A stretch of DNA of 64,000 nt from Vallitalea okinawensis (GTDB taxonomy: Bacteria > Bacillota > Clostridia > Lachnospirales > PQDH01): NCBI RefSeq assembly GCF_002964605.1, contig NZ_PQDH01000003.1, positions 310,001 to 374,000 of the forward strand, written 5' to 3'. Below the pieces are notes generated by a model. That model searched no databases. It was not told the DNA's origin and saw only the letters and a program-made list of their open reading frames with translations. The translations under genes and the position numbers were made by a program. Shown piece by piece: positions 18,318 through 27,768 of this stretch; positions within the stretch are counted from its first letter, which is position 1; each line of letters opens with the position of its first letter.

Positions 18318-19484
18318 CTATGGAGTCGCGAACCAACTTTCAAACAGATTACACCATTCATTTAATACTCTCTCAAAGTTATATCGCATATCTTCACGTT
18401 CTACGCCACTTTTTGCACAAATGTAAAAACTGTCATGTATCTCACTATTTAAATATACGGTAGCAATACCAAGAACTTCATTCTCTTTGATGGGTGCACC
18501 TACTTCTTTAGCTAATTTATATTTAATATTGACATCATCTTCTTCGCATAGAGGTAGATTAAGCATACCGTCAATATATGTATCCACCTGTTGCTCTTTC
18601 CCTTTTATAACTGTTACAGGTTCAAAATCTATATCCTGTTCTAAAACAGGTTTTAGTTGATACTTTGCGTAGCCATAATTCATAATCTTCCTTGAATCAG
18701 ACCATTTATAATTTCTGTTTGGCGGCCATCCTGAACCAAGTACAACGGATATAAGGTCCATACCATTCTGTTTTGAAGCACCAACAAAACAGTACCCTGC
18801 TTTGCTTGTAAATCCTGTCTTAACACCATATGCCCCGTCATAACTGTATAAGAAATTATTTTTATTTGTTACACCAATAACACGTGAATTACCATTATCT
18901 CTTGTCATCTGCCAACTAGGTGTATTGATGATTTCAAGAAATTTTTCGTTACTTAAAGCATAATTAGCTATGATGGCTAAGTCATAAGCTGTGCTGTAAT
19001 GCCCATTTGCATCAAGACCATTTGGGGTCTTATAGCTTGTTGATAAAGCACCAATCTCATTTGCCTTTTCAGTCATCATCTTACAAAATTCTTCTACTGA
19101 ACCACCTACATGCTCTGCAATTGCAACTGCCACATCATTTGATGATTGCAACATTAAGGCATAAAGCAGATCTTCAAGGCGATAATTTTCACCAGGTTTA
19201 ATATACAACTTCACTGGAGGTGCTGATGCAGCTAATTTACTTACTGTTACTAGATCATCAAGGTCTCCATTTTCCAGTGCAACGATACAAGTCATTATCT
19301 TAGTTGTACTTGCCATCGATCGCTCTTCATAAGGATTTAGAGCCCATAATACCCTACCACTTTCTCTTTCTATCAATATACCGGAAAGTGCATGTAGATT
19401 TAAATTCTCTTCTGCCTTAACTATTATGACCACATTCGTTACAAAATATAAAATCAGCAAAAATATAACAAGTCCCTTTTTCAT
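18318..19484 (-). CDS. D-alanyl-D-alanine carboxypeptidase (serine type, DacF-like)
   Basis: Penicillin-binding protein trimming peptidoglycan stem peptides. The 388-residue protein has a signal segment (about 1-25), the SxxK motif STTK near residue 65, SSN near 120, and KTGFT near 220. A weakly conserved C-terminal domain follows. The ATG at 19484 with GAGGAG is preferred over an upstream in-frame start. Clostridial dacF genes often act in sporulation. A second paralogue is at 21633-22817. Confidence 0.88.
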   Translation of the reverse strand: MKKGLVIFLLILYFVTNVVIIVKAEENLNLHALSGILIERESGRVLWALNPYEERSMASTTKIMTCIVALENGDLDDLVTVSKLAASAPPVKLYIKPGENYRLEDLLYALMLQSSNDVAVAIAEHVGGSVEEFCKMMTEKANEIGALSTSYKTPNGLDANGHYSTAYDLAIIANYALSNEKFLEIINTPSWQMTRDNGNSRVIGVTNKNNFLYSYDGAYGVKTGFTSKAGYCFVGASKQNGMDLISVVLGSGWPPNRNYKWSDSRKIMNYGYAKYQLKPVLEQDIDFEPVTVIKGKEQQVDTYIDGMLNLPLCEEDDVNIKYKLAKEVGAPIKENEVLGIATVYLNSEIHDSFYICAKSGVEREDMRYNFERVLNEWCNLFESWFATP

Positions 19485-19566
19485 ATTTCTCTCCTCAGAA
19501 CAGACCACTTATGAAATATATAGTATTTAGGAACTTGTACTATGCGTAGTTTAACTTTTATTCTTC

Positions 19567-20142
19567 TTATTCTTCTTCATCTTCTTCACTTTCTAAAGTA
19601 CTTGCCACTTCTTGTTGGAATGCATTAACCATTTCTTGACTAATTTCTGGTAAATCATTGGTGTCTTTAAGACCAAAGTAACGCAAGAATTCATCCGTCG
19701 TTCCAAATAAAATAGGCCTACCTGGTGCATGTAATCTACCTTGTTCACTGATTAACTCATACTCAATTAATTTGTTAATGACGTGGTCACAACGTACGCC
19801 CCTTATATCCTCTATCTGTGTCCTTGTAATAGGTTGTTTATAGGATATAATAGCTAAGGTCTCTATTAAGGCATCTGTCATGACAAACTTCGTAGGTGTA
19901 TCAACGATCGTCTTAATATAAGGATAAAAATCTTTCCTTGTAGCCATTTGATATTTACCCTCTATTTCAATAATCTGAATACCTCTATTCTCTAAATCAT
20001 ACCAATCTTTAAGCTTAGTTACAATTTTCTTAGTGGTTTTAGTATCCTGTTCAATAGCCTCTGCGATTTTATTGATATGTATTGGCTCACCTGAAGCAAA
20101 CAAAACTGCTTCAATAACTCTTTCAAACTTATCTATACTCAT
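19567..20142 (-). CDS. scpB: Segregation and condensation protein ScpB
   Basis: Winged-helix kleisin partner in the SMC-ScpAB chromosome-organising complex. The 191-residue protein has two winged-helix units, with LIETLAIISYKQPITRTQIE and IRGVRCDHVINKL diagnostic. It ends in an acidic Glu/Asp run. Its ATG overlaps the ScpA stop by 4 bases, so the two are translationally coupled. Confidence 0.95.
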   Translation of the reverse strand: MSIDKFERVIEAVLFASGEPIHINKIAEAIEQDTKTTKKIVTKLKDWYDLENRGIQIIEIEGKYQMATRKDFYPYIKTIVDTPTKFVMTDALIETLAIISYKQPITRTQIEDIRGVRCDHVINKLIEYELISEQGRLHAPGRPILFGTTDEFLRYFGLKDTNDLPEISQEMVNAFQQEVASTLESEEDEEE

Positions 20143-20879
20143 GGTTTACCACCTTTGATCTCAATTTCAATTTCTTCAAAAACACCATTCTGACTAATAA
20201 AAACTTCATTCATCTTAATTAACTCTAGTAAAGCCAGGAAGGTGGTTATACTTTCACTTTTAGATTTTTTATTCATCACACGACTAAATGAAATCTTCTT
20301 TAACTTATTCAATTCATCTAATAAAAACTGAATTTTTTCTTCAACAGTAAATTTATCTTTTTGAATGGAGTTAAATTTACTACGGATGGGGTCAATCTTT
20401 TCTTTTTGATTCTTCATCATACGCATATAAATATCGTATAATAACTTTAAACTAATTCCACCTAGCAAATCATCCAACTCTGGCTTTTGTGGTTGATCAA
20501 CTAATTCTTCTGGAATAGTAGGTTTCTTGGTTAAAATGAGATTGGGACCAAGAATCATGTCCCCCATCTTCGATGCAGCATATTTATACTTTTTATACTC
20601 AATTAATTTTTGAACTAATTCTTCTCTAGGATCTTCTTCTTCTTCCTCATGGGTGGGTAAAAGCATTTTGGCTTTTATATTGAGTAGTGTAGCTGCCATA
20701 ACCAAAAATTCACTGGTTACTTCCATATTAAGTTTTTCTAGTCTTTTTAAATATTGTAGATATTGTTCAGTAACTTCTACAATAGGAATATCATATACAT
20801 TAAGTTTATTTTTCTCTATTAAATGCAAGAGAAGATCCATAGGACCTTCAAATACTTCTAACTTTATATTAATTGCCAT
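20139..20879 (-). CDS. scpA: Segregation and condensation protein ScpA
   Basis: Kleisin of the SMC complex. The 246 residues begin MAINIKLEVFEGPMDLLLHL, the conserved N-terminal helix that binds the SMC neck, and continue through an acidic linker near residues 80-90 to the C-terminal winged helix that binds the SMC head. The start at 20879 is set by GGTGAT four bases upstream; a TTG four codons earlier overlaps that site. It follows the site-2-protease-like gene by 12 bases. Confidence 0.94.
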   Translation of the reverse strand: MAINIKLEVFEGPMDLLLHLIEKNKLNVYDIPIVEVTEQYLQYLKRLEKLNMEVTSEFLVMAATLLNIKAKMLLPTHEEEEEDPREELVQKLIEYKKYKYAASKMGDMILGPNLILTKKPTIPEELVDQPQKPELDDLLGGISLKLLYDIYMRMMKNQKEKIDPIRSKFNSIQKDKFTVEEKIQFLLDELNKLKKISFSRVMNKKSKSESITTFLALLELIKMNEVFISQNGVFEEIEIEIKGGKP

Positions 20880-20891
20880 AATTATCACCAA

Positions 20892-21494
20892 TCATGTAAA
20901 TAGAATAAATAGCGTACTTGAAATCGCGTTAACTACTATCGGTATAAACCCTAGAAAATATAGTAAAAAGAAAACCACGTGAAACATCTTCTCATATTGT
21001 AACAACTTAAAATATGTTCGAGGTGAATAGACAGATATCATTTTAGTAATGGATAAAGGTGGTACAGGTATTAAATTAAACACAGAAATGGATATACTAT
21101 AGTAAATCAAATACTGAATAAAGAATTTGAAATAACTACTGTAACCATCTAAGTACATTGGATTATCTAAATAACCATAAATAACAACGAAGACATAGGC
21201 CACTGCCAAACTGGTTACGATACCAATGGAAGCTACCATGATTGTTCCTAATTTCTTATTCTTGAAGTTATTAGCATTAAATTCAACTGGATAAGCCCAC
21301 CCAACATTTTGAGCTATCAACAAAATGAAGCCAATAGGATCCATATGTTTAAAAGGATTGAAAGACAATTTACCCGTATACCTTGGTGTTTCATCTCCAA
21401 GAAAAACTGCCATTACCGCTTTAGGATATTCATGTATAGATATAGCTAAAAGTGCAGCTAATATACTCAAACCAAACTTTATCAAACTTTCCAC
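20892..21494 (-). CDS. Site-2 protease (M50) homologue with lost catalytic motifs
   Basis: Multi-pass membrane protein of 200 residues with the M50/site-2-protease layout found upstream of scpAB in Firmicutes. In active members the first helix carries HExxH and the last motif is N-x2-P-x-P-x-LDG. Here the first reads H21-E-Y-P-K25, so the second zinc His is Lys, and the last reads NLIPVPPLSIT (140-150), so the Asp-Gly pair is Ser-Ile. The internal GPxxN region is also not intact. The reading frame is clean and starts at GTG behind AAGGTGAG, so it is probably a non-proteolytic relative rather than a decaying gene. Confidence 0.8.
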   Translation of the reverse strand: MESLIKFGLSILAALLAISIHEYPKAVMAVFLGDETPRYTGKLSFNPFKHMDPIGFILLIAQNVGWAYPVEFNANNFKNKKLGTIMVASIGIVTSLAVAYVFVVIYGYLDNPMYLDGYSSYFKFFIQYLIYYSISISVFNLIPVPPLSITKMISVYSPRTYFKLLQYEKMFHVVFFLLYFLGFIPIVVNAISSTLFILFT

Positions 21495-21609
21495 TTACTC
21501 ACCTTCTCTATAAAATTAGGCTTACCTTTAAGACCTTAATAGAACATGTACATCTTATTTTACTAATTTATTATAGAAAATGCAAGTTAAACAGGGAACA
21601 AAAGCAAAG

Positions 21610-21634
21610 AAAAAGCCCAAGTAAACTTGGACTT
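21610..21634 (-). terminator. Intrinsic terminator after the second carboxypeptidase gene
   Basis: Minus-strand stem AAGUCCAAG/CUUGGGCUU (9 bp, one G-U) with loop UUUA and a following U5 run. It overlaps the stop codon of the gene it ends. Confidence 0.8.
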
Positions 21635-22817
21635 ATAACCACATATCAATTAGGTGTTCAATCATTCCTTTAAAAGTAGCTTTCTCAATATCTTCTTGAA
21701 TGATAATATCTCCTGTACCAATTTCTTTTTCACCTAAATAGTATTTGACTTCACCAATCTTTTGACCTTTCTCAACTGGTGCAGCTATCTTTTCTTCCAT
21801 CATATATTCCTTTGTTATTTCTGGACTACCAGCTGATTTATCAAGAAGAGTTTTAAAATCTTCTTTGATATAACAATCTACTTTGTCTTTAACACCTTGT
21901 TTAATATCAATTTGACCTACTAATTTATTAGCATCTTCTTCAATAACCATTTGATAATGACCAAATCCATAGTCAAACAATGTGACAACATCTTTTGTTC
22001 TTGTCTTCTTATCTTCTGCACCCATAATAACAGCAATGATACTCAAACCATTCCGCTCTGCAGTTGCGGATATAGAATACATGGCCTTAGATGTCCATCC
22101 AGTTTTTAATCCATTACAACCATCGTAGAACTTGATTAATCTATTTCTATTAGCTAAATCAGTTTCCTGTGTACCATCTTTTCTTTGATGAGTTAATGTA
22201 TCATGGTATATACTGGATAACTCTAGTACTTGTGGGTATTTGGTTATTAATTCGCGGCTCATTAATGCTATATCACGTGAAGTAGTTAAGTGCCCATCTG
22301 CGTCAAGACCGCAGGGATTAACGAAATTGGTATTAACCATACCAAGCTCTTTTGCTTTTGCATTCATCATAGCAACAAAACCTTCTTCGCTACCACCGAT
22401 ATATTCACCAACAGCAACAGCTGCATCATTACCAGAGGCGACAGCAACACCCTTCAATAATAAACCAAGAGTGATTTGTTCATTGGTATCTAAGAAAATA
22501 GTAGAACCACCAAAACTTGCTGCATGTTCACTAATAGTAACTACATCATCCTCTGATACTTTACCTGCTGCCAAAGCTTCGTAAGCCAAAAGCAAAGTCA
22601 TAACCTTGGTTACACTGGCTGGTCTTAATTGTTCATCAGCATTATGTTCATATAACACTTTACCTGTCTCTGCCTCCATTAAAAGAGCTGATTTTGAGCC
22701 AATAGTTACTGCATTATCAGCATCTACAGCTAACTCTTCACCTTCTGCTAGAGATTCTACAAAGCTTAGATTAAATATAAACATAAACAAGAACATATAA
22801 GTCAATAGTTTCTTCAT
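21633..22817 (-). CDS. D-alanyl-D-alanine carboxypeptidase (serine type, DacA/DacC-like)
   Basis: A 394-residue penicillin-binding protein with a cleavable signal (about 1-25), SVTK (SxxK motif) near residue 68, SGND near 130, and KTGWT near 235. The C-terminal domain (about 280-370) precedes an amphipathic tail ending in MIEHLIDMWL, as expected for membrane attachment in DacA-type enzymes. AAGGAGG precedes the ATG. It is a paralogue of 18318-19484; the two flank the S2P-like gene and scpAB. Confidence 0.9.
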   Translation of the reverse strand: MKKLLTYMFLFMFIFNLSFVESLAEGEELAVDADNAVTIGSKSALLMEAETGKVLYEHNADEQLRPASVTKVMTLLLAYEALAAGKVSEDDVVTISEHAASFGGSTIFLDTNEQITLGLLLKGVAVASGNDAAVAVGEYIGGSEEGFVAMMNAKAKELGMVNTNFVNPCGLDADGHLTTSRDIALMSRELITKYPQVLELSSIYHDTLTHQRKDGTQETDLANRNRLIKFYDGCNGLKTGWTSKAMYSISATAERNGLSIIAVIMGAEDKKTRTKDVVTLFDYGFGHYQMVIEEDANKLVGQIDIKQGVKDKVDCYIKEDFKTLLDKSAGSPEITKEYMMEEKIAAPVEKGQKIGEVKYYLGEKEIGTGDIIIQEDIEKATFKGMIEHLIDMWL

Positions 22818-22958
22818 CTCAAGACCTCCTTAGAAATAAGTAAAATAATCAAACCGCTTAATATTTTATATGGCAGTAATTATTTTAGTTTTTTCCTTAA
22901 TTGTTTATTATTAATTTAATCCTTATGAAGCAAATTATACATAGTTTGTTAAATCAAT

Positions 22959-23549
22959 TTAATCTCTTTGGATTAATCTTGCTTCTAAAGCAATGACATT
23001 TAATCTATCTAAAAAAAATAAAATATTGCTTGTGTAAATCCATTGACTATCATCGGTATATTTTTTCATTAGGCTAAAAGACTCTTCTACAACTGATTTA
23101 AACCTTTTTTTACCTATTAAGTGCATGTATTCACCATCACATAATTCTTCGATATTTGTTGCTAATCTTGGGATATAGTCATTCATTACAAGTCCAATCT
23201 TGTAATAGCCATCTTTATCAACTTTAACAACTTTTTCGCCACGATCATCTTCAAGAACCACTTCCATTTCACTCAAAATTCGTCGTAAAACATCTTCATT
23301 CATATCACCACTATAGCCCTTATAGTAAAAGTATCTTTTCGGCAATTTTTTTACCAATCCATAGAAATCAATTTCTTGAGCACGTTCATAGAAGTCGATA
23401 GCTGGCTCTAATAACCGATTTGGTGTAACAGGTTGATCATAATTTTTAATGGAATTAATTTTTTTTAATCCACTAATAACTTCATCTTTGTATTGATCAG
23501 GAGACTTATTAACCCAATAATTATAACTTCCAACTTTTTTAATCTCCAT
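22959..23549 (-). CDS. Hypothetical protein, 196 residues
   Basis: I do not recognise this family. The protein is soluble, charged and without signal or membrane segments. It contains a Tyr-rich stretch RYFYYKGYSGDMNEDVL near residues 72-88 and a hydrophobic C-terminal helix. AAGGAG precedes the ATG. It has its own position between dacA and the divergent degV gene, so regulation and role cannot be inferred from neighbours. Confidence 0.65.
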   Translation of the reverse strand: MEIKKVGSYNYWVNKSPDQYKDEVISGLKKINSIKNYDQPVTPNRLLEPAIDFYERAQEIDFYGLVKKLPKRYFYYKGYSGDMNEDVLRRILSEMEVVLEDDRGEKVVKVDKDGYYKIGLVMNDYIPRLATNIEELCDGEYMHLIGKKRFKSVVEESFSLMKKYTDDSQWIYTSNILFFLDRLNVIALEARLIQRD

Positions 23550-23611
23550 TTTACTTCTCCTTCTTTAACCCTTTATCTCTTTATATTTTTATTTAAAAAT
23601 AATACATCCTA

Positions 23612-23620
23612 TGATATAAT
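23612..23620 (+). promoter_or_regulatory. Extended -10 promoter of degV
   Basis: TGATATAAT on the plus strand is a TGn-TATAAT extended -10 with no good -35. The transcript would begin near 23627, and a small hairpin (CTGTTCT with AGAACAG, 23657-23680) lies in the leader before the gene. Confidence 0.55.
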
Positions 23621-23723
23621 ATTTTTGGAATTATGAATACAATTGAGCAATAGTAGCTGTTCTTTAGGACAGGAGAACAGTATGAGAATCTGATTATGTC
23701 TAAATAAAACCATGGAGGTATAT

Positions 23724-24611
23724 ATGACAGATTTCAAAATCATATCCGACAGTTCCTGTGATATACCTGATAGCCTACTGAATGAAAATGACATCTCACT
23801 GGTACCCTTTTATGTTAGCTTTGATAAAGAGAATTATTTCAAGGAACGCGTCGAAATATCACTTAAAGATTTTTACTATAAACTTGAGAAAGAAAAGATT
23901 TTCCCTAAAACATCCTTACCATCTATGCAGGACTATTTAACACTATTTACGTCATATGCTAAAGAAGGTCAAGACATACTTTGTTTCTGTCTATCTTCTG
24001 TCTTTAGTGGTTCTTATCAGTCCGCACAAAATGCAAAAAATATCTTATCTGAAGAATACCCTGATATTAAAATCGAAGTGGTGGATTCAAGACAGGCTAC
24101 AGCAGGTCAAGGATTAATTGTTTTAGAAGCAGTAAGGATGAGAGATGATGGGCTATCTCTAGAAGAAACACTCTCTAAAATCGAAGTACTAAAGAATGAT
24201 GTAAGGATTCAGTTTACAGTAGATACTTTAGAGTATCTTCAAATGGGTGGCCGTATTGGTAAAGCAAGTGCATTGGCTGGTAGTATTCTAAACGTTAAAC
24301 CCTTAATTGTTATGAAAGAAGGCGAATTAATTCCCTCTGGTGTTATAAGAGGACGAAAAAAAGCCCTCCAAAAGATTGTCGACATGACAGTATCTGATTT
24401 AGAGGGTAGATCTTATGGGGATTATCGCTTCGTACTAGCTCACGTTCATTCAGCTAATGAAATTAATAAGTTAGAAAAAAAATTGAATGAGGAGTATGGT
24501 ATATACATAGATTACCCTGAATTCACAATAGGTACGACCATTGGTACCAATACTGGCTCTTCTGCTATAGGTATCTGTTATATTCCTAAATATGAGACAT
24601 ATAAAAACTGA
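23724..24611 (+). CDS. DegV family fatty-acid-binding protein
   Basis: Two-domain fatty-acid carrier of 295 residues; DegV/FakB proteins present fatty acids to a FakA kinase. Present are IISDSSCDIPDSLL near the start, KTSLPSMQDY, SSVFSGSYQSA and VDSRQATAGQGLIV, all family landmarks, plus LEYLQMGGRIGKASAL that lines the lipid site. The ATG at 23724 with GGAGG 5 bases upstream is preferred over an ATG overlapping that site. No fakA is visible nearby. Confidence 0.9.
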   Translation: MTDFKIISDSSCDIPDSLLNENDISLVPFYVSFDKENYFKERVEISLKDFYYKLEKEKIFPKTSLPSMQDYLTLFTSYAKEGQDILCFCLSSVFSGSYQSAQNAKNILSEEYPDIKIEVVDSRQATAGQGLIVLEAVRMRDDGLSLEETLSKIEVLKNDVRIQFTVDTLEYLQMGGRIGKASALAGSILNVKPLIVMKEGELIPSGVIRGRKKALQKIVDMTVSDLEGRSYGDYRFVLAHVHSANEINKLEKKLNEEYGIYIDYPEFTIGTTIGTNTGSSAIGICYIPKYETYKN

Positions 24612-24627
24612 CCTCTCGGTCAGTTTT
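24604..24627 (+). terminator. Intrinsic terminator between degV and fucI
   Basis: AAAACTGACC and GGTCAGTTTT form a perfect 10-bp stem with a TCTC loop. Its A/T-symmetric arms allow use from both directions, which fits the convergent genes. Confidence 0.8.
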
Positions 24628-24640
24628 CTAATTTATATCT

Positions 24641-26446
24641 CTAATATTTTTTATAAATTGCTCCAAAATTATCACAAGCTCTATAATCAGCTCCTTGTGG
24701 ATCTAATGCTCCGAAAGAACCCCACGCTTTTGGTCTAAATACCTTCTCTTCAGATACATTATGCATTGCCACAGGAATTCTTAACATAGAGGCTAATGTA
24801 ATAAGATCTGCACCAATATGACCATAACTGATAGCACCATGGTTAGCTCCCCATGCATTCATAACAGAATAAACATCTTTAAAAGGACCATCACCCGTTA
24901 AGTTAGGAACAAACCAAGTTGTTGGCCAAGTAGGATTTGTTCTTGCATCTAAAACCTTATGGATATCTTCATCAATATCCACTGTATACCCTTCTGCGAT
25001 TTGCAATACAGGTCCTAAGCCCTTAACAAGATTGATTCGTGACATTGTACATTGCATGCCACCTTTAGTTAAGAAGCATGAAGAATAACCGCCACCTCTA
25101 AAATAACCTTGATCAGCTGGACGCCATGAAGTAGCATCTAAGCATCTTTCAGCCTCTTCTTCAGCAATATCCCAGAATGGCTTCATTATAGGCTCGCCAT
25201 TAGCGTCTGATTGTTGACCAGTTCCATCAAGTGTAGTTGATCCAGAATTGATAAGGTGAATAATACCATTTGCCGCTCTACCAGTTAACTCTTTACCAGT
25301 TACTCGCTTCACTGCTTCTGGACTCCAATATGTACGCACGTCTGAGAAGATTTGAGCAGTTCCTGTTAATAAATGACCAAATAACATGGGCACACCATTG
25401 AGTGCATCATTTTCTGTAGCTACAACAAAGGCTTCACGTATACCATTCCAATCAAAAGAAGAGTTTAACATTGCCTCAGAGAAGTCTCCATTTGGGAAGT
25501 GATCAGTCCATTGTCTTTGTCCCTGGAAACCAGAAGCAATCGCATTATGTCCTTCAGCCTCTTCACCGAAACCTAATTCTTCTAATCGTTTATTGCCAAC
25601 CATTAAATCACGTATGATCATTGTCATTTTCACAACATATTCCCATTCAAAATCTTTTCTTTCTCGTGTAGCTTGAAGGTCTTCAGCGTTAAGGTCAGAT
25701 CCTTCTTTACAGTTTTCTTTCACCCATACAAGTGCTCGTTCATATTCTTCATGGTCATAGATTTTCTCATCAATTCTTCTTGTTACTTCTGACATATCAA
25801 CGTATTCACAACGCATACCTAAGTAGTCTTCGAAGAAATTTGGATCTACAATAGAACCTGCAATACCCATGGATACGCCACCTACTGATAAATAAGACTT
25901 TCCACGCATAGTAGCAACAACTAAACCTGCTTTTGCAAATTGAAGTAATTTTTCTTGTACATCAGTTGGGATAGTATCATCATCTGAATCTTGAACATCT
26001 TGACCATAGATTCCAAAGGCTGGCAATCCCTTTTGATCATGACCTGCTAATACTGCCGCTAAGAAAACTGCTCCTGGTCTTTCTGTACCATTGAAGCCCC
26101 ATACTGCCTTTGGCATAAAGGGGTCCATATCCATAACCTCTGCGCCATAACACCAACATGGCGTTACAGTAATCGATACACCTACACCCTCTCTTGCAAA
26201 TTTATCAGCGCAACGAGCAGCTTCAGAGACACCTCCGATTGTTGAATCAGCGATAACACATTCGACAGGTAAACCATTAGAATGTCTTAAATTTGATGAT
26301 AAAAATTCTGCAACTCTTTTTGCCATCCCCATTGTTTGGTCTTCCAAACTTTCTCTAACACCTCTTCTTCTTCCATCGATTGTAGGTCTAATACCAATCT
26401 TAGGCATGTCACCATTAAGTCTGCTAATTGGTTCATTCTTTTTCAT
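24641..26446 (-). CDS. fucI: L-fucose isomerase
   Basis: Interconverts L-fucose and L-fuculose, Mn2+ dependent. The 601-residue protein begins with [21 protein letters not shown], the diagnostic N-terminus (residues 15-35), and keeps the three-domain FucI layout; length is close to the 591 of E. coli. GGAGGAG precedes the ATG. A perfect LacI-type palindrome lies 67 bases upstream. It is about 38 kb from the fuculose kinase/aldolase metabolosome locus in this window, so the fucose pathway is split. Confidence 0.93.
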   Translation of the reverse strand: MKKNEPISRLNGDMPKIGIRPTIDGRRRGVRESLEDQTMGMAKRVAEFLSSNLRHSNGLPVECVIADSTIGGVSEAARCADKFAREGVGVSITVTPCWCYGAEVMDMDPFMPKAVWGFNGTERPGAVFLAAVLAGHDQKGLPAFGIYGQDVQDSDDDTIPTDVQEKLLQFAKAGLVVATMRGKSYLSVGGVSMGIAGSIVDPNFFEDYLGMRCEYVDMSEVTRRIDEKIYDHEEYERALVWVKENCKEGSDLNAEDLQATRERKDFEWEYVVKMTMIIRDLMVGNKRLEELGFGEEAEGHNAIASGFQGQRQWTDHFPNGDFSEAMLNSSFDWNGIREAFVVATENDALNGVPMLFGHLLTGTAQIFSDVRTYWSPEAVKRVTGKELTGRAANGIIHLINSGSTTLDGTGQQSDANGEPIMKPFWDIAEEEAERCLDATSWRPADQGYFRGGGYSSCFLTKGGMQCTMSRINLVKGLGPVLQIAEGYTVDIDEDIHKVLDARTNPTWPTTWFVPNLTGDGPFKDVYSVMNAWGANHGAISYGHIGADLITLASMLRIPVAMHNVSEEKVFRPKAWGSFGALDPQGADYRACDNFGAIYKKY

Positions 26447-26512
26447 GAAAACTCCTCCTTCATATAATTAATGCTATCTCCTAAAACTACTGAAGATGTG
26501 CTTTGAATACCT

Positions 26513-26530
26513 ATAGTAAACGTTTACTAT
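26513..26530. promoter_or_regulatory. LacI-type operator of fucI
   Basis: Perfect 18-base palindrome with half-site ATAGTAAAC. The same half-site with one change is found in front of the adjacent regulator gene (27642-27659), so both are likely bound by that regulator. Confidence 0.85.
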
Positions 26531-26619
26531 TCCAATATAGGAATACAACTACTCCTATCTGAATCTCCACAAGATAATTCATAGTAAAATTATGTCTTTA
26601 ATCTTGCCACTCATTCAGT

Positions 26620-27621
26620 TTAATGCATGTCTTTGACTGAGTCACCTGCTTGCATATCAAGATGAATAATATGTTCTTTTGACTCAAAGAAAGTATGATC
26701 GAGCTTATCCAGTATCAAATTACCTGCTCGTTTTCCCATTTCAAATGAATTTTGCTTAATATAAGTTAGTTGAGGTTCAATAAGACCTGGTAATGTAATA
26801 TTTCCAAATGAAACTAAAGAAAGATCCTCTGGAATACTGAGCCCTGCTTCTTTAGCTGCTAGCATAACACTCTCCGTCATAATGTTATTCGTTGAAAAAA
26901 TTGCTGTTGGTAATACCTCTTCTTTTAGTAATTGCTTCATGGATTGATATGAGCATTCTCTATTATAATCACCTTGCAATAAAAATTTATCATTAATAGG
27001 AATCCCATATTCTTCTAATGCATCCTTATAAGCTCGTAATCTCTGTTGTGAAGTACTCACTGAGAGTAAACCATTAACAATAGCTATCTGAGTGTGCCCA
27101 TGTTCAATTAAATGTTTGACAAGTCTATAAGCAGCATCATAGTCATCTTCAACGACATAATCACACTTGATATCTTTGATATATGTATCTACCATTAAGA
27201 TATTTAACCCTTGATTAATCAGCTCATTAATCTTATCAGGTTTTTCTTGCCGTGTTGCAACTACTACTGCATCAACACGCTTTTCGTTGAGGACTCTTAA
27301 TAAATTCATTTCCTTCGATGCATCTTCATCAGTACTACCAAAAACCAAGTTATAGCCTTCTACACTAACCACACTCTCTATTCCTCTTGCCAAATCCATG
27401 AAATAAGGATTGGCAATATCAGGAACTAAGACACCGATTAAATACGTCTTATTTTGTTTTAAACTTCTAGCTACTGCATTAGGATGATAATTCAGAGCTT
27501 TAATCGCATTTTCAACCTTTTCTTTTGCATCTTGACTGACAGGATAGTTACCATTCAAAACTCTTGAGACTGTGGCTGTGGAAACCCTGGCTTCTTTTGC
27601 TACGTCTTTTATCGTTGCCAT
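26620..27621 (-). CDS. LacI-family transcriptional regulator of fucose genes
   Basis: A 333-residue regulator: helix-turn-helix in residues 1-25 (TIKDVAKEARVSTATVSRVL), hinge with YHPNAVARSLKQN, and a periplasmic-binding-type ligand domain (VPDIANPYFMDLARGIE). The ATG at 27621 is chosen because AAAGGA lies 9 bases upstream; the ATG three codons earlier directly abuts that site. It lies just upstream of fucI on the same strand, and matching operators precede both genes, indicating autoregulation. The effector (fucose, fuculose or phosphate ester) is not known. Confidence 0.87.
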   Translation of the reverse strand: MATIKDVAKEARVSTATVSRVLNGNYPVSQDAKEKVENAIKALNYHPNAVARSLKQNKTYLIGVLVPDIANPYFMDLARGIESVVSVEGYNLVFGSTDEDASKEMNLLRVLNEKRVDAVVVATRQEKPDKINELINQGLNILMVDTYIKDIKCDYVVEDDYDAAYRLVKHLIEHGHTQIAIVNGLLSVSTSQQRLRAYKDALEEYGIPINDKFLLQGDYNRECSYQSMKQLLKEEVLPTAIFSTNNIMTESVMLAAKEAGLSIPEDLSLVSFGNITLPGLIEPQLTYIKQNSFEMGKRAGNLILDKLDHTFFESKEHIIHLDMQAGDSVKDMH

Positions 27622-27641
27622 CTTACTCATTCCTTTAAGTA

Positions 27642-27659
27642 ATAGTAATCGTTTACTAT
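27642..27659. promoter_or_regulatory. Autoregulatory LacI-type operator
   Basis: 18-base palindrome with one mismatch, the same half-sites as at 26513-26530. It immediately follows the -10 box of the regulator promoter. Confidence 0.82.
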
Positions 27660-27688
27660 ATTATATCTTTACAGCGATAAAAAATCAA
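27660..27688 (-). promoter_or_regulatory. Promoter of the fucose LacI regulator
   Basis: Minus strand TTGATT (27683-27688), 17-base spacer, TATAAT (27660-27665). The operator begins at the next base, so binding would occlude the start site. Confidence 0.78.
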
Positions 27689-27732
27689 GAACCTTATTTA
27701 TTTTTAAAAAAAGATTAACCCTATTCCAAAAT

Positions 27733-27759
27733 AAGATAGTCCCATTACAAGACTATCTT
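27733..27759 (-). terminator. Intrinsic terminator of the sulfatase maturase gene
   Basis: Nine-bp perfect stem (AAGATAGTC with GACTATCTT) and 9-base loop, followed by AUUUU. It lies 9 bases past the maturase stop, separating it from the LacI regulator. Confidence 0.75.
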
Positions 27760-27768
27760 CTCCAGTCA

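Noticed and set aside
19567-19610. Acidic C-terminal run of ScpB as a repeat feature
   Set aside because: GAA/GAT-rich codons encode the usual acidic tail; not a distinct repeat element.
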